From contig NZ_CP129674.1 of assembly GCF_041080795.1 (NCBI RefSeq), positions 1,612,001-1,676,000 of the forward strand: a stretch of DNA of 64,000 nucleotides, read 5' to 3'. The notes below the pieces were generated by a model that had not been told where the DNA came from, searched no databases, and was given only the letters and a program-made list of their open reading frames with translations. Shown piece after piece: positions 8,248 to 16,670 of the stretch (the stretch's first letter is position 1; each line of letters begins with the position of its first letter). The position numbers and the translations under genes are program-made. This stretch comes from Bifidobacterium sp. WK041_4_12. Lineage in GTDB: Bacteria > Actinomycetota > Actinomycetes > Actinomycetales > Bifidobacteriaceae.

Positions 8248-8770
8248 TGTTTCGCCTGACTATTATGGACGTTTACAGCAATTCGAATGCGCCAGAGGTG
8301 AACGATCATTTTCCCTCGGCGCAGTTCGTAAGCACGGTTTGTACTTCAAGGAATGGGAAATAGAAGTACAAAACACGATCAGAAGCTTTCACAAACCCAA
8401 TCCCGAGAATCAATGGGCACACATTTGTGTGAAACCAAGCGATGGTCATGCCTTGGACGAAATATACGCATTCGTATGGTTTGGCATAGTCAACGGCAAG
8501 AAGAAGGATGCCGAAGGCACCTATATCATTGGATACATAGCCCGGTCACTCAAAGCGCATGAATGCCATTTCGGAGATTTCACACTCAAACACGCAATAC
8601 ACGTTATCAAGGAAGACAGCGAGAAAAGCGGCAGAGAACCCATCATTGGCACAAGAATAGACCCACGCAACCAAGCAAGTCAGAAACTATTCGCCCGGAA
8701 CGGTTTCCAAGATACCGGCATTGACGATGAAGCGCCCGAATATCACCGTTGGGTGAGAATCGGTTTTTAA
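8219..8770 (+). CDS. GNAT-family N-acetyltransferase
   Basis: A 183-aa protein with the C-terminal GNAT signature 'DPRNQASQKLFARNGFQDTG' (residues about 148-167), i.e. the Asn-x-x-Ser-x-x-x-(F/Y) motif followed by the G-F strand. An earlier strand, 'YAFVWFGIVNG', and 'EGTYIIGYIARSLKAH' fit the acetyl-CoA core. Start ATG 8219 lacks a strong ribosome binding site and overlaps the 54-aa ORF, which suggests coupled translation. GNATs transfer acetyl from acetyl-CoA to amines on proteins or small molecules; the substrate here is unknown. Local composition is more AT-rich than the operon before it, consistent with separate acquisition. Confidence 0.7.
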   Translation: MEPADCKWRDVSPDYYGRLQQFECARGERSFSLGAVRKHGLYFKEWEIEVQNTIRSFHKPNPENQWAHICVKPSDGHALDEIYAFVWFGIVNGKKKDAEGTYIIGYIARSLKAHECHFGDFTLKHAIHVIKEDSEKSGREPIIGTRIDPRNQASQKLFARNGFQDTGIDDEAPEYHRWVRIGF

Positions 8771-9024
8771 GTATCCGAAGAGTCTCGGAACCATTCGTCC
8801 AGAATCCAATCATTGCGTCACACGCTCACATCAAAATGTTCCCGTATGAATTTTTAACAGCATCAAGGGTCGAGCGCGTGGATTCTTTCATTGTCACAAT
8901 TTTCAATAGGGAAGAAAGTAACTTGTATGACGTACCACTACTTGGTTGCATGTTGATTTCACTTTTGATTCAGTTATTGATTCAACTGATTCAACTATCT
9001 CTTTCATGATTTCTGTAACTGAAA
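8771..9024. other. AT-rich remnant tract 3' of the AbiE locus
   Basis: No gene seen. The stretch contains direct repeats of TTGATTCAAC/TTCAACTGA type (about 8966-8998) and is probably what remains after loss of the abiEii body. Confidence 0.35.
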
Positions 9025-9093
9025 TCACAGATTCTTCTCATTGGCGATTTTCTTGATTGCCGCCTTAAAGCTCATCGCATTGTTGAAGATCAT
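9025..9093 (-). pseudogene. 22-codon stump of an AbiEii toxin
   Basis: Directly after abiEi (stop/start overlap ATGA at 9090-9093) an ATG opens a 22-residue frame, MIFNNAMSFKAAIKKIANEKNL, ending in TGA. Intact AbiEii nucleotidyltransferase toxins begin in just this way (an 'NAMSLKAKIKNLAKEK'-like helix) and run about 250-300 aa. No continuation of the family is found in the next 250 bp in any frame, so the toxin is truncated and its catalytic core lost. Recognition rests on a short sequence plus the diagnostic gene order. Confidence 0.6.
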
Positions 9094-9674
9094 AATAATC
9101 CTCCGATGTATTTTTGCATTTCGATTTCGACCCCAAAATGTCGTGCGCAGCGAAACAGTTTGTTGACATCTTTGTCTCTGGATGCTGCGTACCGTTTGAT
9201 TGCTGGAATGAACTGCTCAAAGTCTGCATTATATCTTGGCTTCAGCAAATCAACCAAGCTTCTTTCAATATCGTAAACGATTATCTTTGAACCACTGCGT
9301 TCAATTTCAATTTTCCCACGATCAAGGTCCTTGGATACGATGACCGGTTGCAATTCCCCTTTCATCCGAGTCGTTGATGTGCCGTATCTAAACGTCATGA
9401 TGGGAAGGATCGGCGCTCTGTCTGAGAAACCGTGCAAATACAAAGCTGTCTCGTGTGAATAAATACCTTTGGGGAAACGAGCTTGCAGCAGATAGAAATC
9501 GTCCACGTAACCTTCATCCGTGACATAGATGCCCCGTTGAACGGGGCGGATAACCCCATCATCCACCAGTGGAATCAATGCAGCTCGGGGAATATGAGCT
9601 GCAGAGACGTGACTAGTCAGCAGAACCCCATTATTGCGGTGTGCTATCGCTAAAATCTTCTCTTTATTCGTCAT
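9090..9674 (-). CDS. AbiEi-family type IV antitoxin
   Basis: A 194-aa protein with the AbiEi layout: an N-terminal winged helix (residues 1-50, 'VLLTSHVSAAHIPRAALIPL' then 'RGIYV'), a central region with 'SHETALYLHGFSDRAP', and the late 'YDIERSLVDLLKPR' segment. AbiEi represses its own promoter and counteracts the AbiEii nucleotidyltransferase in type IV toxin-antitoxin and abortive-infection systems. Start is ATG 9674 or ATG 9677 (tandem ATGs after GGCGGA); I chose the second for spacing. The following toxin gene overlaps by ATGA but is reduced to 22 codons, so this is an orphan antitoxin. Composition is AT-rich relative to the neighbouring operon. Confidence 0.85.
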   Translation of the reverse strand: MTNKEKILAIAHRNNGVLLTSHVSAAHIPRAALIPLVDDGVIRPVQRGIYVTDEGYVDDFYLLQARFPKGIYSHETALYLHGFSDRAPILPIMTFRYGTSTTRMKGELQPVIVSKDLDRGKIEIERSGSKIIVYDIERSLVDLLKPRYNADFEQFIPAIKRYAASRDKDVNKLFRCARHFGVEIEMQKYIGGLL

Positions 9675-9864
9675 CATTCCGCCAACTTTTATGCTAAATA
9701 ATTGTTCATATTTTAGCACGAAAGTTAACACATGCAGGAGGATGCTAGTATCCCCGGGAAAACTAAAACTCTACAATCCCAACACGATTCTGCGCGAACA
9801 AGAGACTCACGAATAACTCATGCAAATAAGCTAACTCAAGAACCACTCTCCACGGTAAGCATGG

Positions 9865-9926
9865 CTGTGGTGATGCATTGTGCAGTGCTTCACCACAGAG
9901 ATCATCACTACAATGCATCACCACAG
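9865..9926. repeat. 17-bp inverted repeat with CACCACAG units
   Basis: The arm CTGTGGTGATGCATTGT (9865-9881) is perfectly repeated in inverse at 9910-9926, with a 28-base loop. CACCACAG also recurs at about 9890 and 9947, some copies followed by AGATCAT. It lies between the abiEi start and the gabT stop. No T-run follows, so a classical terminator is not clear; it may be the footprint of a mobile or repetitive element. Confidence 0.6.
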
Positions 9927-9979
9927 ATCATCTTCACTCGCATCACCACAGCAGAACATCAATGAAAGAGGTTACCGTA

Positions 9980-11335
9980 TCAGCGAGCGCTCACCTCGAT
10001 GATGATGGCCTTGAGCACGTCCAATGCCTCGTTCAGCTCTTCATCGCTGATGACCAGCGGGGGCAGCAGTCTGATGACGTTGCCGTAGATGCCGCATGTC
10101 AGCATAATCAGTCCTGCCTTCATGGCTTCGGCAACGATTGCGCTGACGAGTGGCTTGTTGGGTTCCATGCTGCCAGGCTTGACAAACTCAATTGCCTGCA
10201 TGGCGCCCAGGCCACGTATCTGCGCAACCGTGTCGAGGCTGGTAAGCGTTTTCAGCGAAGCGTTGACCACTGATCCGATATGCTCGGCGCGAGCGCTGAG
10301 ATCCTTGTCCTCCATCAATGAGACGGCTGCGAGCGCTGCGGCGCATGAGACTGGGTTGCCACCGTAGGTGCCTCCGATGCCTCCAGGCTGAACGCTGTCC
10401 ATGATTTCAGCGCGTCCTGTCACTGCCGAGATGGGCATGCCGCCACCCAATGCCTTTGCAGTGGTGATGAGATCGGGAATCACACCGAAATGATCGGATG
10501 CGAACCATTCGCCGGTGCGGCAGAAGCCTGACTGGATTTCGTCAGAGATGTAAAGCACATCATGCTCGTGAGCCCATTCGGACAGCGTTTTGAGGAATCC
10601 TTCTGCTGGAACGATGAATCCACCTTCGCCTTGGAGTGGTTCAGCGATGATTGCCGCAACATTGTCGTGTCCGACCAGCAATTCGATTTTTTCAATGCTG
10701 GCCTTTGCGGCTGCCACGCCATCCTCACCGAAGGTGTCGCGCAATGGGTATGAGTAGGGAACGGGATAGATGTCTGGTGCGAAGGCACCGAATCCCTGCT
10801 TGTATGGCGATGCCTTCGTGGTCATGGCCATCGTCAGATTGGTTCTGCCGTGGAAGGCGTTTTCCATCACGATCACCGCTGAACGGCCCGTATATTTGCG
10901 AGCTATCTTCACGGCGTTCTCAACGGCTTCCGCACCGGAATTCAGCAGGACGCTTTTCTTCGGGAAGTCACCGGGCGTGTGCTCGGCAAGCTTTTCGCAT
11001 ACCTTGATGTAGCTTTCGTATGGTGTGGTTGCGAAATTGGTGTGCGTAAGCTTGGCGACCGCATGCTGCACGGCTTTCACGACTTCAGGAGCCGCATTGC
11101 CAACCCCGGTCACGGCGATGCCTGCGGCAAGGTCGATGAAACGGTTGCCGTCAACGTCGGTGATGGTCGACCCGGAGGCGCTTTCTGCGAAGATTGGCAT
11201 GTATGCGCCTACGCCTGCGCTTACATACTGATGATGTCGTTCAGACAGTGCCTGTGATTTGGGTCCTGGAATGGCTGTAACGAGCTTCCGGGCTTTCTGT
11301 GGGACATCTGTAACTGTTGGCATTGTTGCTAACAT
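9980..11335 (-). CDS. gabT: GabT-type omega-amino acid aminotransferase (PLP class III)
   Basis: A 451-aa class III aminotransferase of the 4-aminobutyrate (GABA) group. Landmarks are 'LNSGAEAVENAVKIARKYTGR' near residue 132, 'ENAFHGRT', the PLP phosphate/ring contacts 'EPLQGEGGF' and 'SDEIQSGFCRTG' (D265), and the Schiff-base lysine K294 in 'TTAKALGGG'. It transfers the amino group of an omega-amino acid (GABA, 5-aminovalerate or similar) to 2-oxoglutarate, giving a semialdehyde. It is the last gene of a minus-strand operon with a GLYR-type reductase, an APC permease and a nitrilase-type amidase. Which omega-amino acid is used cannot be read from sequence. Confidence 0.9.
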   Translation of the reverse strand: MLATMPTVTDVPQKARKLVTAIPGPKSQALSERHHQYVSAGVGAYMPIFAESASGSTITDVDGNRFIDLAAGIAVTGVGNAAPEVVKAVQHAVAKLTHTNFATTPYESYIKVCEKLAEHTPGDFPKKSVLLNSGAEAVENAVKIARKYTGRSAVIVMENAFHGRTNLTMAMTTKASPYKQGFGAFAPDIYPVPYSYPLRDTFGEDGVAAAKASIEKIELLVGHDNVAAIIAEPLQGEGGFIVPAEGFLKTLSEWAHEHDVLYISDEIQSGFCRTGEWFASDHFGVIPDLITTAKALGGGMPISAVTGRAEIMDSVQPGGIGGTYGGNPVSCAAALAAVSLMEDKDLSARAEHIGSVVNASLKTLTSLDTVAQIRGLGAMQAIEFVKPGSMEPNKPLVSAIVAEAMKAGLIMLTCGIYGNVIRLLPPLVISDEELNEALDVLKAIIIEVSAR

Positions 11336-11441
11336 TGTTGCCTTCTTTCAATTGCTGACTTGTTCGTTGCGAAAAGTTGATATGTATACAGAGGAGTGCC
11401 TGGCGGGAACCATCATGCTGGTGCATATGCCGCCCAAACTG

Positions 11442-11477
11442 TGACCATGACCATAACCGTGACCGTGACTGTAACCG
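11442..11477. repeat. Six tandem hexamers upstream of gabT
   Basis: Units TGACCA, TGACCA, TAACCG, TGACCG, TGACTG, TAACCG lie in tandem in the 186-bp gap between the reductase stop and the gabT start. They lie about 107 bp upstream of gabT. The repeat may be a slippage-prone spacer in an internal promoter or leader. Confidence 0.6.
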
Positions 11478-11521
11478 TGTGAACGTAGCAGCATCTCACA
11501 CATGCCATCCCTCATGTGGCA

Positions 11522-12373
11522 TCATTCAAATGATGTTGCCACCGCGCTGATATCATCATGGGCGTGACCCTTGCCATCTGACTGGGCATACAGGTCCAGC
11601 ACCAATGAGAGCAGGTCATCGCGGAATCCGACCGATTCCATAACCGATTTCATCAGGCCAAGATCCTTTTCCAATGCGGCGACCTCGAACTGGGGAGCGT
11701 AATCGTTGGCGATTGCCTTGCCGCCCTTGATATGCGCATAGGGTGAATCCGAGGTTCCGCCTGCTATGACATCAAGGAAAAGTTGCGGATTGACATGCTG
11801 CCGCTCCAGAACCTTCACCGACTGGCATGCGGCTGCGGTGATGCAGCCCAGCCAAAGATTGCAGGCTAGCTTGACCGCGGTTCCATCGCCAACCTTGGGG
11901 CCGCAGTGCACGAGTTTCTGTGAAATGGCTTCCACGAATGGTGCCGCTGCATCAAACAGGGCCTGCTCGCCACCGCCAATCAGGATAAGCTGTGACGAGT
12001 TGGCCTGATCCTTGCTGCCCATCATCATGGTTTCGACAAGACGCAGCTGGTGGGCGGACGCGAATTCGCTCACCCGTTTGGATCCTTCCGCACCGATGGT
12101 GGACATCTGTACCCATATGGCGTTGGCTGGCGCATGCTCGTATGACTTGCTCAGCACATCAAGCACGCTGTCAGCATCGAAAACCACAATGGCTATGATT
12201 TCGGCATTCGCCACTGCCTTGGTGAGATCAGCTTCGACATGCACGCCGTCAGCTTCCAACGGTTGTGCCCGTTCTATGGTGCGATTCCATGCGGTTACCG
12301 CGAAACCCTTGGAAGCCAGCACCCTTGCGATGCCACTTCCCATGATGCCCGTGCCTACAACCGTGATATTCAT
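11522..12373 (-). CDS. Beta-hydroxyacid dehydrogenase family reductase (GLYR/succinic-semialdehyde-reductase-like)
   Basis: A 283-aa protein starting at ATG 12373 behind GGAAGG. The NAD(P)-binding Rossmann motif 'VVGTGIMGSGIA' is at residues 5-16 and the family catalytic lysine is K168 in 'GDGTAVKLACNLWLG'. The substrate loop reads 'ETMMMGSKDQA' rather than the 'DAPVSGG' of 3-hydroxyisobutyrate dehydrogenases. Together with 'QLILIGGGEQALFD' this resembles the glyoxylate/succinic-semialdehyde reductase (GLYR) branch. Next to gabT, it would reduce the semialdehyde to a hydroxy acid (for GABA, 4-hydroxybutyrate), regenerating NAD(P)+. That end-product fits a fermenter. The substrate is inferred from context. 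Confidence 0.75.
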   Translation of the reverse strand: MNITVVGTGIMGSGIARVLASKGFAVTAWNRTIERAQPLEADGVHVEADLTKAVANAEIIAIVVFDADSVLDVLSKSYEHAPANAIWVQMSTIGAEGSKRVSEFASAHQLRLVETMMMGSKDQANSSQLILIGGGEQALFDAAAPFVEAISQKLVHCGPKVGDGTAVKLACNLWLGCITAAACQSVKVLERQHVNPQLFLDVIAGGTSDSPYAHIKGGKAIANDYAPQFEVAALEKDLGLMKSVMESVGFRDDLLSLVLDLYAQSDGKGHAHDDISAVATSFE

Positions 12374-12440
12374 TATTGTCCTTCCATAACCTTCGTTAAT
12401 GTGTGTCTGATGCAACCGGTGCCGAATGATTGCTGCCTTC

Positions 12441-13829
12441 TCAGTCAGCCTTGTATTCAGGCGGGTTTCGTTTGAATCCTTTGGTGAGGGCTGCAAGGAT
12501 GACGATGCCAATCGCCAACCACGACAGTCCAAGAATCAGTGCCTGCTTGTCGAGATTGATCAGCAGGTAGGCGCAGAACAATGCTCCCAGAATCGGGCAT
12601 ATGACGTTGCGCAAAATTCCACCGCGCATCAGGGTGCTTCTGGTTTCGGGACTGGCTTTGAAATACGATGCGATGACGCTGACGTTGACCAGCGTGAATG
12701 CGGTGAACGCGCCAAAGTTGACAAAGGATGTCGATGTGGCGACATCAAGGAACATGGCGATCAGGCCGACAATGCCCACCAGCAGAATACTGAGTAGTGG
12801 AGTGTTGAATTTGGCACTGAGACGCCCGAAAACTCTCTTCGGCAGTACTCCATCACGGCCCATAACATAGAGCAGTCGCGAGGCGCTGGCCTGTGCGGCA
12901 ATGCCCGATGTGAACTGTCCGAAGCACAGACCGGCGATGAAGATTGCGGTGAAAAGATTGCCGCCAATCTTCCCAGCGATTTCAAAAGCGGCAGATGACG
13001 AGTTGTCGAAGACACCTCCAGGATGCACCAGTTGTGTGGTGTATGCAACGATGATGAAGATCAGTCCGCCAACGGCTGCGACCAGCATGATGGCTTTCGG
13101 CATCGTTCTGCGAGGATCCTTGGTTTCCTCAGACAGCGTTGTGACAGCGTCGAATCCAAGGAATGAGTAGGCTGCTATTGCAGCGCCGGCAACGATTCCC
13201 GAAACTCCCGCACCGGAACCGATGAAAGGCTGCGCGCTGAATGTCGAAGCCACGCCACCGCCGGAAATAACGGTATGCAGGGATAGCACGACGAAGATGC
13301 CGATCACCAAGGCTTGGAAGCTCATCAGTGCGAAATTGACCTTATCGGCAACGTTGAGACCGAAAACGTTCAATGCAGTGGTGATGATGACGAATCCAAG
13401 AATCCAGATCCAGATGGGCACTCCTGGGAATTCCGCATTGAGATATGAGGCGCCGATAAGCCAGACGACCATCGGAAGGAACAGATAGTCGAGCAAAACC
13501 GCCCATCCGACCAGGAAGCCCAGTTTCGGATTGATGGATTTTCCAATGTATGTGTAGGCGGAGCCGGATTGGGGGTACATCACGGACATGCGGCCATAGC
13601 TGCCTGCGGTGAAGAGCATGGCGACCAGCGCAACCGTGTAGGACATCGCCGTGGCACCGTGGGACAGTTCAGCGATGACACCGAAGGTACCAAGCACGAT
13701 GATTGGTGTCATATATGCCAATCCGAATATCATGACGGAGCGCAGGCCCATGGTGCGTTTCAGCTTGGGCTCTGCAACGCGCTCTGATGTGACAGCATGT
13801 GCATCGGTGACTGCAAGTTTTGTGGTCAT
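12441..13829 (-). CDS. APC-superfamily amino acid/polyamine permease
   Basis: A 462-aa protein with about 12 membrane segments and typical APC landmarks: the helix-1 'YMTPIIVLGTFGV' break, 'YPQSGSAYTYIGKSINPKLGFLVGW', and 'SFLGFDAVTTLSEETKDPRRTMPKAI' in helix 6 and the following loop. The group includes putrescine importer PuuP and other cationic or omega-amino acid importers. It sits second in the PucR-linked operon, downstream of the amidase, so I infer it imports the substrate of the pathway. Four 12-bp tandem repeats, the first including the Shine-Dalgarno, precede its start. Confidence 0.85.
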   Translation of the reverse strand: MTTKLAVTDAHAVTSERVAEPKLKRTMGLRSVMIFGLAYMTPIIVLGTFGVIAELSHGATAMSYTVALVAMLFTAGSYGRMSVMYPQSGSAYTYIGKSINPKLGFLVGWAVLLDYLFLPMVVWLIGASYLNAEFPGVPIWIWILGFVIITTALNVFGLNVADKVNFALMSFQALVIGIFVVLSLHTVISGGGVASTFSAQPFIGSGAGVSGIVAGAAIAAYSFLGFDAVTTLSEETKDPRRTMPKAIMLVAAVGGLIFIIVAYTTQLVHPGGVFDNSSSAAFEIAGKIGGNLFTAIFIAGLCFGQFTSGIAAQASASRLLYVMGRDGVLPKRVFGRLSAKFNTPLLSILLVGIVGLIAMFLDVATSTSFVNFGAFTAFTLVNVSVIASYFKASPETRSTLMRGGILRNVICPILGALFCAYLLINLDKQALILGLSWLAIGIVILAALTKGFKRNPPEYKAD

Positions 13830-13832
13830 GTC

Positions 13833-13880
13833 GATGCTCCTTTCTCAAATGCTTTCTCTACCGCTTTCTCTATTGCTTTC
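13833..13880. repeat. Four 12-bp tandem repeats covering the permease ribosome binding site
   Basis: On the minus strand the units read GAAAGCAATAGA, GAAAGCGGTAGA, GAAAGCATTTGA and GAAAGGAGCATC. The last contains the AGGAG of the permease gene and ends three bases before its start codon. A change in copy number would alter the leader but not the Shine-Dalgarno spacing. Confidence 0.65.
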
Positions 13881-13931
13881 TTTGCGGTGGAATGAGTTGT
13901 GTAGTTAGCGTTGGTTCATGATTACTGTTGG

Positions 13932-14885
13932 TTACAGGGTGCTGCTATTCATAGGTGCCGTTTGTGGGTGCCAGCGTGAAGCTGTGATGTGTCCCTCATA
14001 CAGCGGCAGAGGTATCTTGGGATCGCCAGGTTTGAACTGTTCCCAAAGCCTGTTGCTTCCCGCGGTTCCGATGCGTCTGACACTGTTGACGGCATCAAGA
14101 TCGATGGTGTCAATGAGGAGTTGCTCACTGCTGTTGTCGCTGCCGTCGAGAATCTCCCCTTCGGGGTCAACGATCAACGATTGCCCCACACCTTCAGGTG
14201 CGGCCGCATTCACGCTGGCTACGAACACTTGGTTCATGATTGCCGTGGCGCGTGCAAGCACAAGTTCCTGTCGACGATCGGGTGTTGTGGTGCGCACCAG
14301 ATTGACGATGATGTCGGCTCCCAGCCAGGCAAGCTGCCGTGCAATCTCAGGGAACCATGCGTCATAGCAGATTGTCAGGCCGAGGCGTCCTTTGCCTGGA
14401 ATGTCAACCACGGTGAAGGAATTCCCAGGCGTGTAGCTTTCAAAGGGTCGCCACGGGCAGATTTTGCGATAGCTTGCGCACAGCCGACCCAAGGGAGAGA
14501 ACACGGCTGCGGTGTTATACAGTCCCCCATCGGGATTGCGTTCACAGAACGTTCCGGGAATGAGCCAGATGCCAAGCTCCTTGGCAAGCTGAGCGCATTG
14601 CGCAAGCAAGGACCCAGACGGAAGGTCTGTCACTTCTTCAACGCCATGAGGAAAATCAACAGCGGCATCAAGCCGTGCCTGATTCGCCTGATCTTCGTCC
14701 GATGTTCCGGTACCGAAAAGATGCATTTCAGGAAAAGCTACAAGATCGGGATGCTTCCCGTCTGGCGAGGATTGTTTGCATATGGTTCTCACGGTGTGAG
14801 CGAAACGGTCGAACGCGCTTGCCTCGGCAAGCTGTAACTGCGCATATTGGGCCAGGACAATGGTCAGCGTGTGTTCGTCTGTCAT
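13932..14885 (-). CDS. Carbon-nitrogen hydrolase (nitrilase superfamily amidase)
   Basis: A 317-aa protein starting at ATG 14885 behind AAAGGA. The catalytic Glu-Lys-Cys triad is visible: E53 in 'AFPEM', K141 in 'YRKICPWRPFE' and C173 in 'TICYDAWFPE'. The 'YRKI-PW-P-E' and 'ICYD' contexts resemble formamidase/aliphatic amidase and omega-amidase branches. Such enzymes hydrolyse a carboxamide to acid and ammonia. With GabT, a permease and a semialdehyde reductase in the same operon, an omega-amino-amide (4-aminobutyramide or 5-aminovaleramide type) is a reasonable substrate, but this is inference. It is the first gene of the operon, divergent from pucR. Confidence 0.82.
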   Translation of the reverse strand: MTDEHTLTIVLAQYAQLQLAEASAFDRFAHTVRTICKQSSPDGKHPDLVAFPEMHLFGTGTSDEDQANQARLDAAVDFPHGVEEVTDLPSGSLLAQCAQLAKELGIWLIPGTFCERNPDGGLYNTAAVFSPLGRLCASYRKICPWRPFESYTPGNSFTVVDIPGKGRLGLTICYDAWFPEIARQLAWLGADIIVNLVRTTTPDRRQELVLARATAIMNQVFVASVNAAAPEGVGQSLIVDPEGEILDGSDNSSEQLLIDTIDLDAVNSVRRIGTAGSNRLWEQFKPGDPKIPLPLYEGHITASRWHPQTAPMNSSTL

Positions 14886-14975
14886 CTCATGTCCTTTGAT
14901 TCGAAGGTATGGGAATGTTTCATATGCTTCAATGCGAAGCGTTGATATAAAGCTAGAAGTACACGGACGCAAGAT

Positions 14976-15021
14976 ATATGGCCATATTGGATAAAATATG
15001 CCTAATATATATCCATATTGG
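14976..15021. promoter_or_regulatory. Duplicated CCATATTGG sites in the amidase/pucR divergent promoter
   Basis: CCATATTGG occurs at 14982-14990 and again at 15013-15021 (31 bases apart, about three DNA turns). The first overlaps a perfect 12-bp palindrome, ATATGGCCATAT (14976-14987). The region lies between the divergent starts at 14885 and 15069 and is AT-rich. It is the best candidate for the PucR regulator's binding site. Confidence 0.5.
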
Positions 15022-15068
15022 CTGTGCTAGCGGTGATGACCGTTGCAAATGCTGCCCTTGGAGGGAAT

Positions 15069-16670
15069 ATGACGATCTCGTTACGAGGTTTGCTGAATCA
15101 GTCCGATCTTCATCTGAAGGTCGTTGTCTCAGGTCACCCCGACTCCGTGGATGCGCCAATTTCCTGGGTTCATTCCACCGAACTCGCTGATCCGACACCC
15201 TATCTTGAAGGGGGTGAGCTGATACTGCTCACCGGTTTGGCAATGAACGATCGTGAAGCTGACGAAGACCAGCGGCAGTATGCCAGAAGACTCGTGCAGA
15301 CCGGTGTCAGGGGCATCGGTTTCGGCGTGGGAGTCAAGCACCAGCAGGTTCCCGAATGGCTTGTCGAACAGTGCGAGCGCTATGGTCTGCCATTGTTTTC
15401 CGTTCCTAGGCCCACACCGTTCATAGCCATTACCAAAGTGGTGTCGAGAAAGCTCACGGATGAACGGCAGCGTGGCTTTACCCGCTCATATCATGACCAG
15501 CGACAGCTCATGCGCGCTGTGCACAGCCTGTATCCGGTAAGTTCCATCGTCTCCAAGCTCGCGGAAATCGTCGGAGGGTGGGTTGCCTTGATTAATCCTG
15601 CGGGAACGGTGATTGAATCCTCTCACCGATTCCTGCCCGTGCAGATCAGCACGCTGGGCGACGCACTGACCTTCAGCGTTCTTGGTGAGGCGAAGTTCAT
15701 GAACGTCAAGGGATACGACGTCGCCGTATTCCATATTGCATCCCCCATAGGCGACACATTGGGGTATTTGGTCGCGGGTCGCAAAGGACCCACCGGTTCG
15801 CTGAACCACACTCCCGTCGCGGCTGCGGTTTCGTTGCTGTCATTGGCAATCAGCCGCTCAACGGATGCGAATAGAGTACTTTCGAGGCTGAGGGCGGCAA
15901 TGGTGCGGCGTTGTCTGGAAGGGCGAGCGAATCAGGTACGCCCATATGCCCATGATCTGTGGGATGGCATGCCTGCAGAACCCTTGCGCGTCATACGGCT
16001 GGTCGGCGATATGAGTGCTTTGGAAGCGGCGCAGCGCCTTGTGGAACCTTTTCGAAAATCATTGGTCAAGAATCTCAATCCTGTGGTGTTCGGCATGGTC
16101 GAAGATGATGCATGGGTTATCGTCTCACAGTCGAACGCGGCCGAGTGGGTGAACCAGCTGAGCAAGGACAGCGGTGTCGTTCTTGGCATCTCGTCGGGAT
16201 CGACCTGGTCCGACATGGCCAGAGCCAGACATGAGGCGTATCAGGCCGCGGCCGAAGCAAAAACAACCGGTGTGGCGGCCTTGCAATATGGTCAGGGCGG
16301 CGCGGCAGGCGCTTTGGAAAATCTGGTCGAACCCTCTCTGCTCCGTGCATTCGCCGATCTCAGGCTTGCCCCACTGCGAAACGTGACCTTTAACCTGTCG
16401 ACGGGGCCGCATGCCGACCGCATTGAGAGCAGCGATAGTGAAGGCAGCGGCGCAGACACAATGACCTTGAAAGCCATCGATGTGCTGCGCGCGTGGATCG
16501 ATGCACGGGGAAAGATGGAGGAGGCCGCCCGCGCATTGGACATTCACCGCCATACGATGAGCAAATATGTGACGCATATTTCCCGTCTGCTCTCCGCAGA
16601 TTTGAAGGATCCTGGAACGATTGCCGAATTATGGTTCGCATGCAGATATGCCCGGCCGGACCGGAACTAG
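15069..16670 (+). CDS. PucR-family transcriptional regulator
   Basis: A 533-aa protein with the PucR layout. The N-terminal PucR domain spans residues about 10-125, with 'SWVHSTELADPTPYLEGGELILLTGLAM' as its signature. A middle GAF-like/GGDEF-related region follows. The C-terminal HTH_30 lies near residues 470-520 ('VLRAWIDARGKMEEAARALDIHRHTM'). ATG 15069 has GGAGGG upstream; an earlier in-frame ATG at 15018 is less likely. PucR-type regulators usually activate nitrogen-compound catabolism (purines, GABA, proline) in response to a pathway intermediate. Its divergence from the amidase-permease-reductase-GabT operon makes that operon the likely target. Confidence 0.88.
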   Translation: MTISLRGLLNQSDLHLKVVVSGHPDSVDAPISWVHSTELADPTPYLEGGELILLTGLAMNDREADEDQRQYARRLVQTGVRGIGFGVGVKHQQVPEWLVEQCERYGLPLFSVPRPTPFIAITKVVSRKLTDERQRGFTRSYHDQRQLMRAVHSLYPVSSIVSKLAEIVGGWVALINPAGTVIESSHRFLPVQISTLGDALTFSVLGEAKFMNVKGYDVAVFHIASPIGDTLGYLVAGRKGPTGSLNHTPVAAAVSLLSLAISRSTDANRVLSRLRAAMVRRCLEGRANQVRPYAHDLWDGMPAEPLRVIRLVGDMSALEAAQRLVEPFRKSLVKNLNPVVFGMVEDDAWVIVSQSNAAEWVNQLSKDSGVVLGISSGSTWSDMARARHEAYQAAAEAKTTGVAALQYGQGGAAGALENLVEPSLLRAFADLRLAPLRNVTFNLSTGPHADRIESSDSEGSGADTMTLKAIDVLRAWIDARGKMEEAARALDIHRHTMSKYVTHISRLLSADLKDPGTIAELWFACRYARPDRN

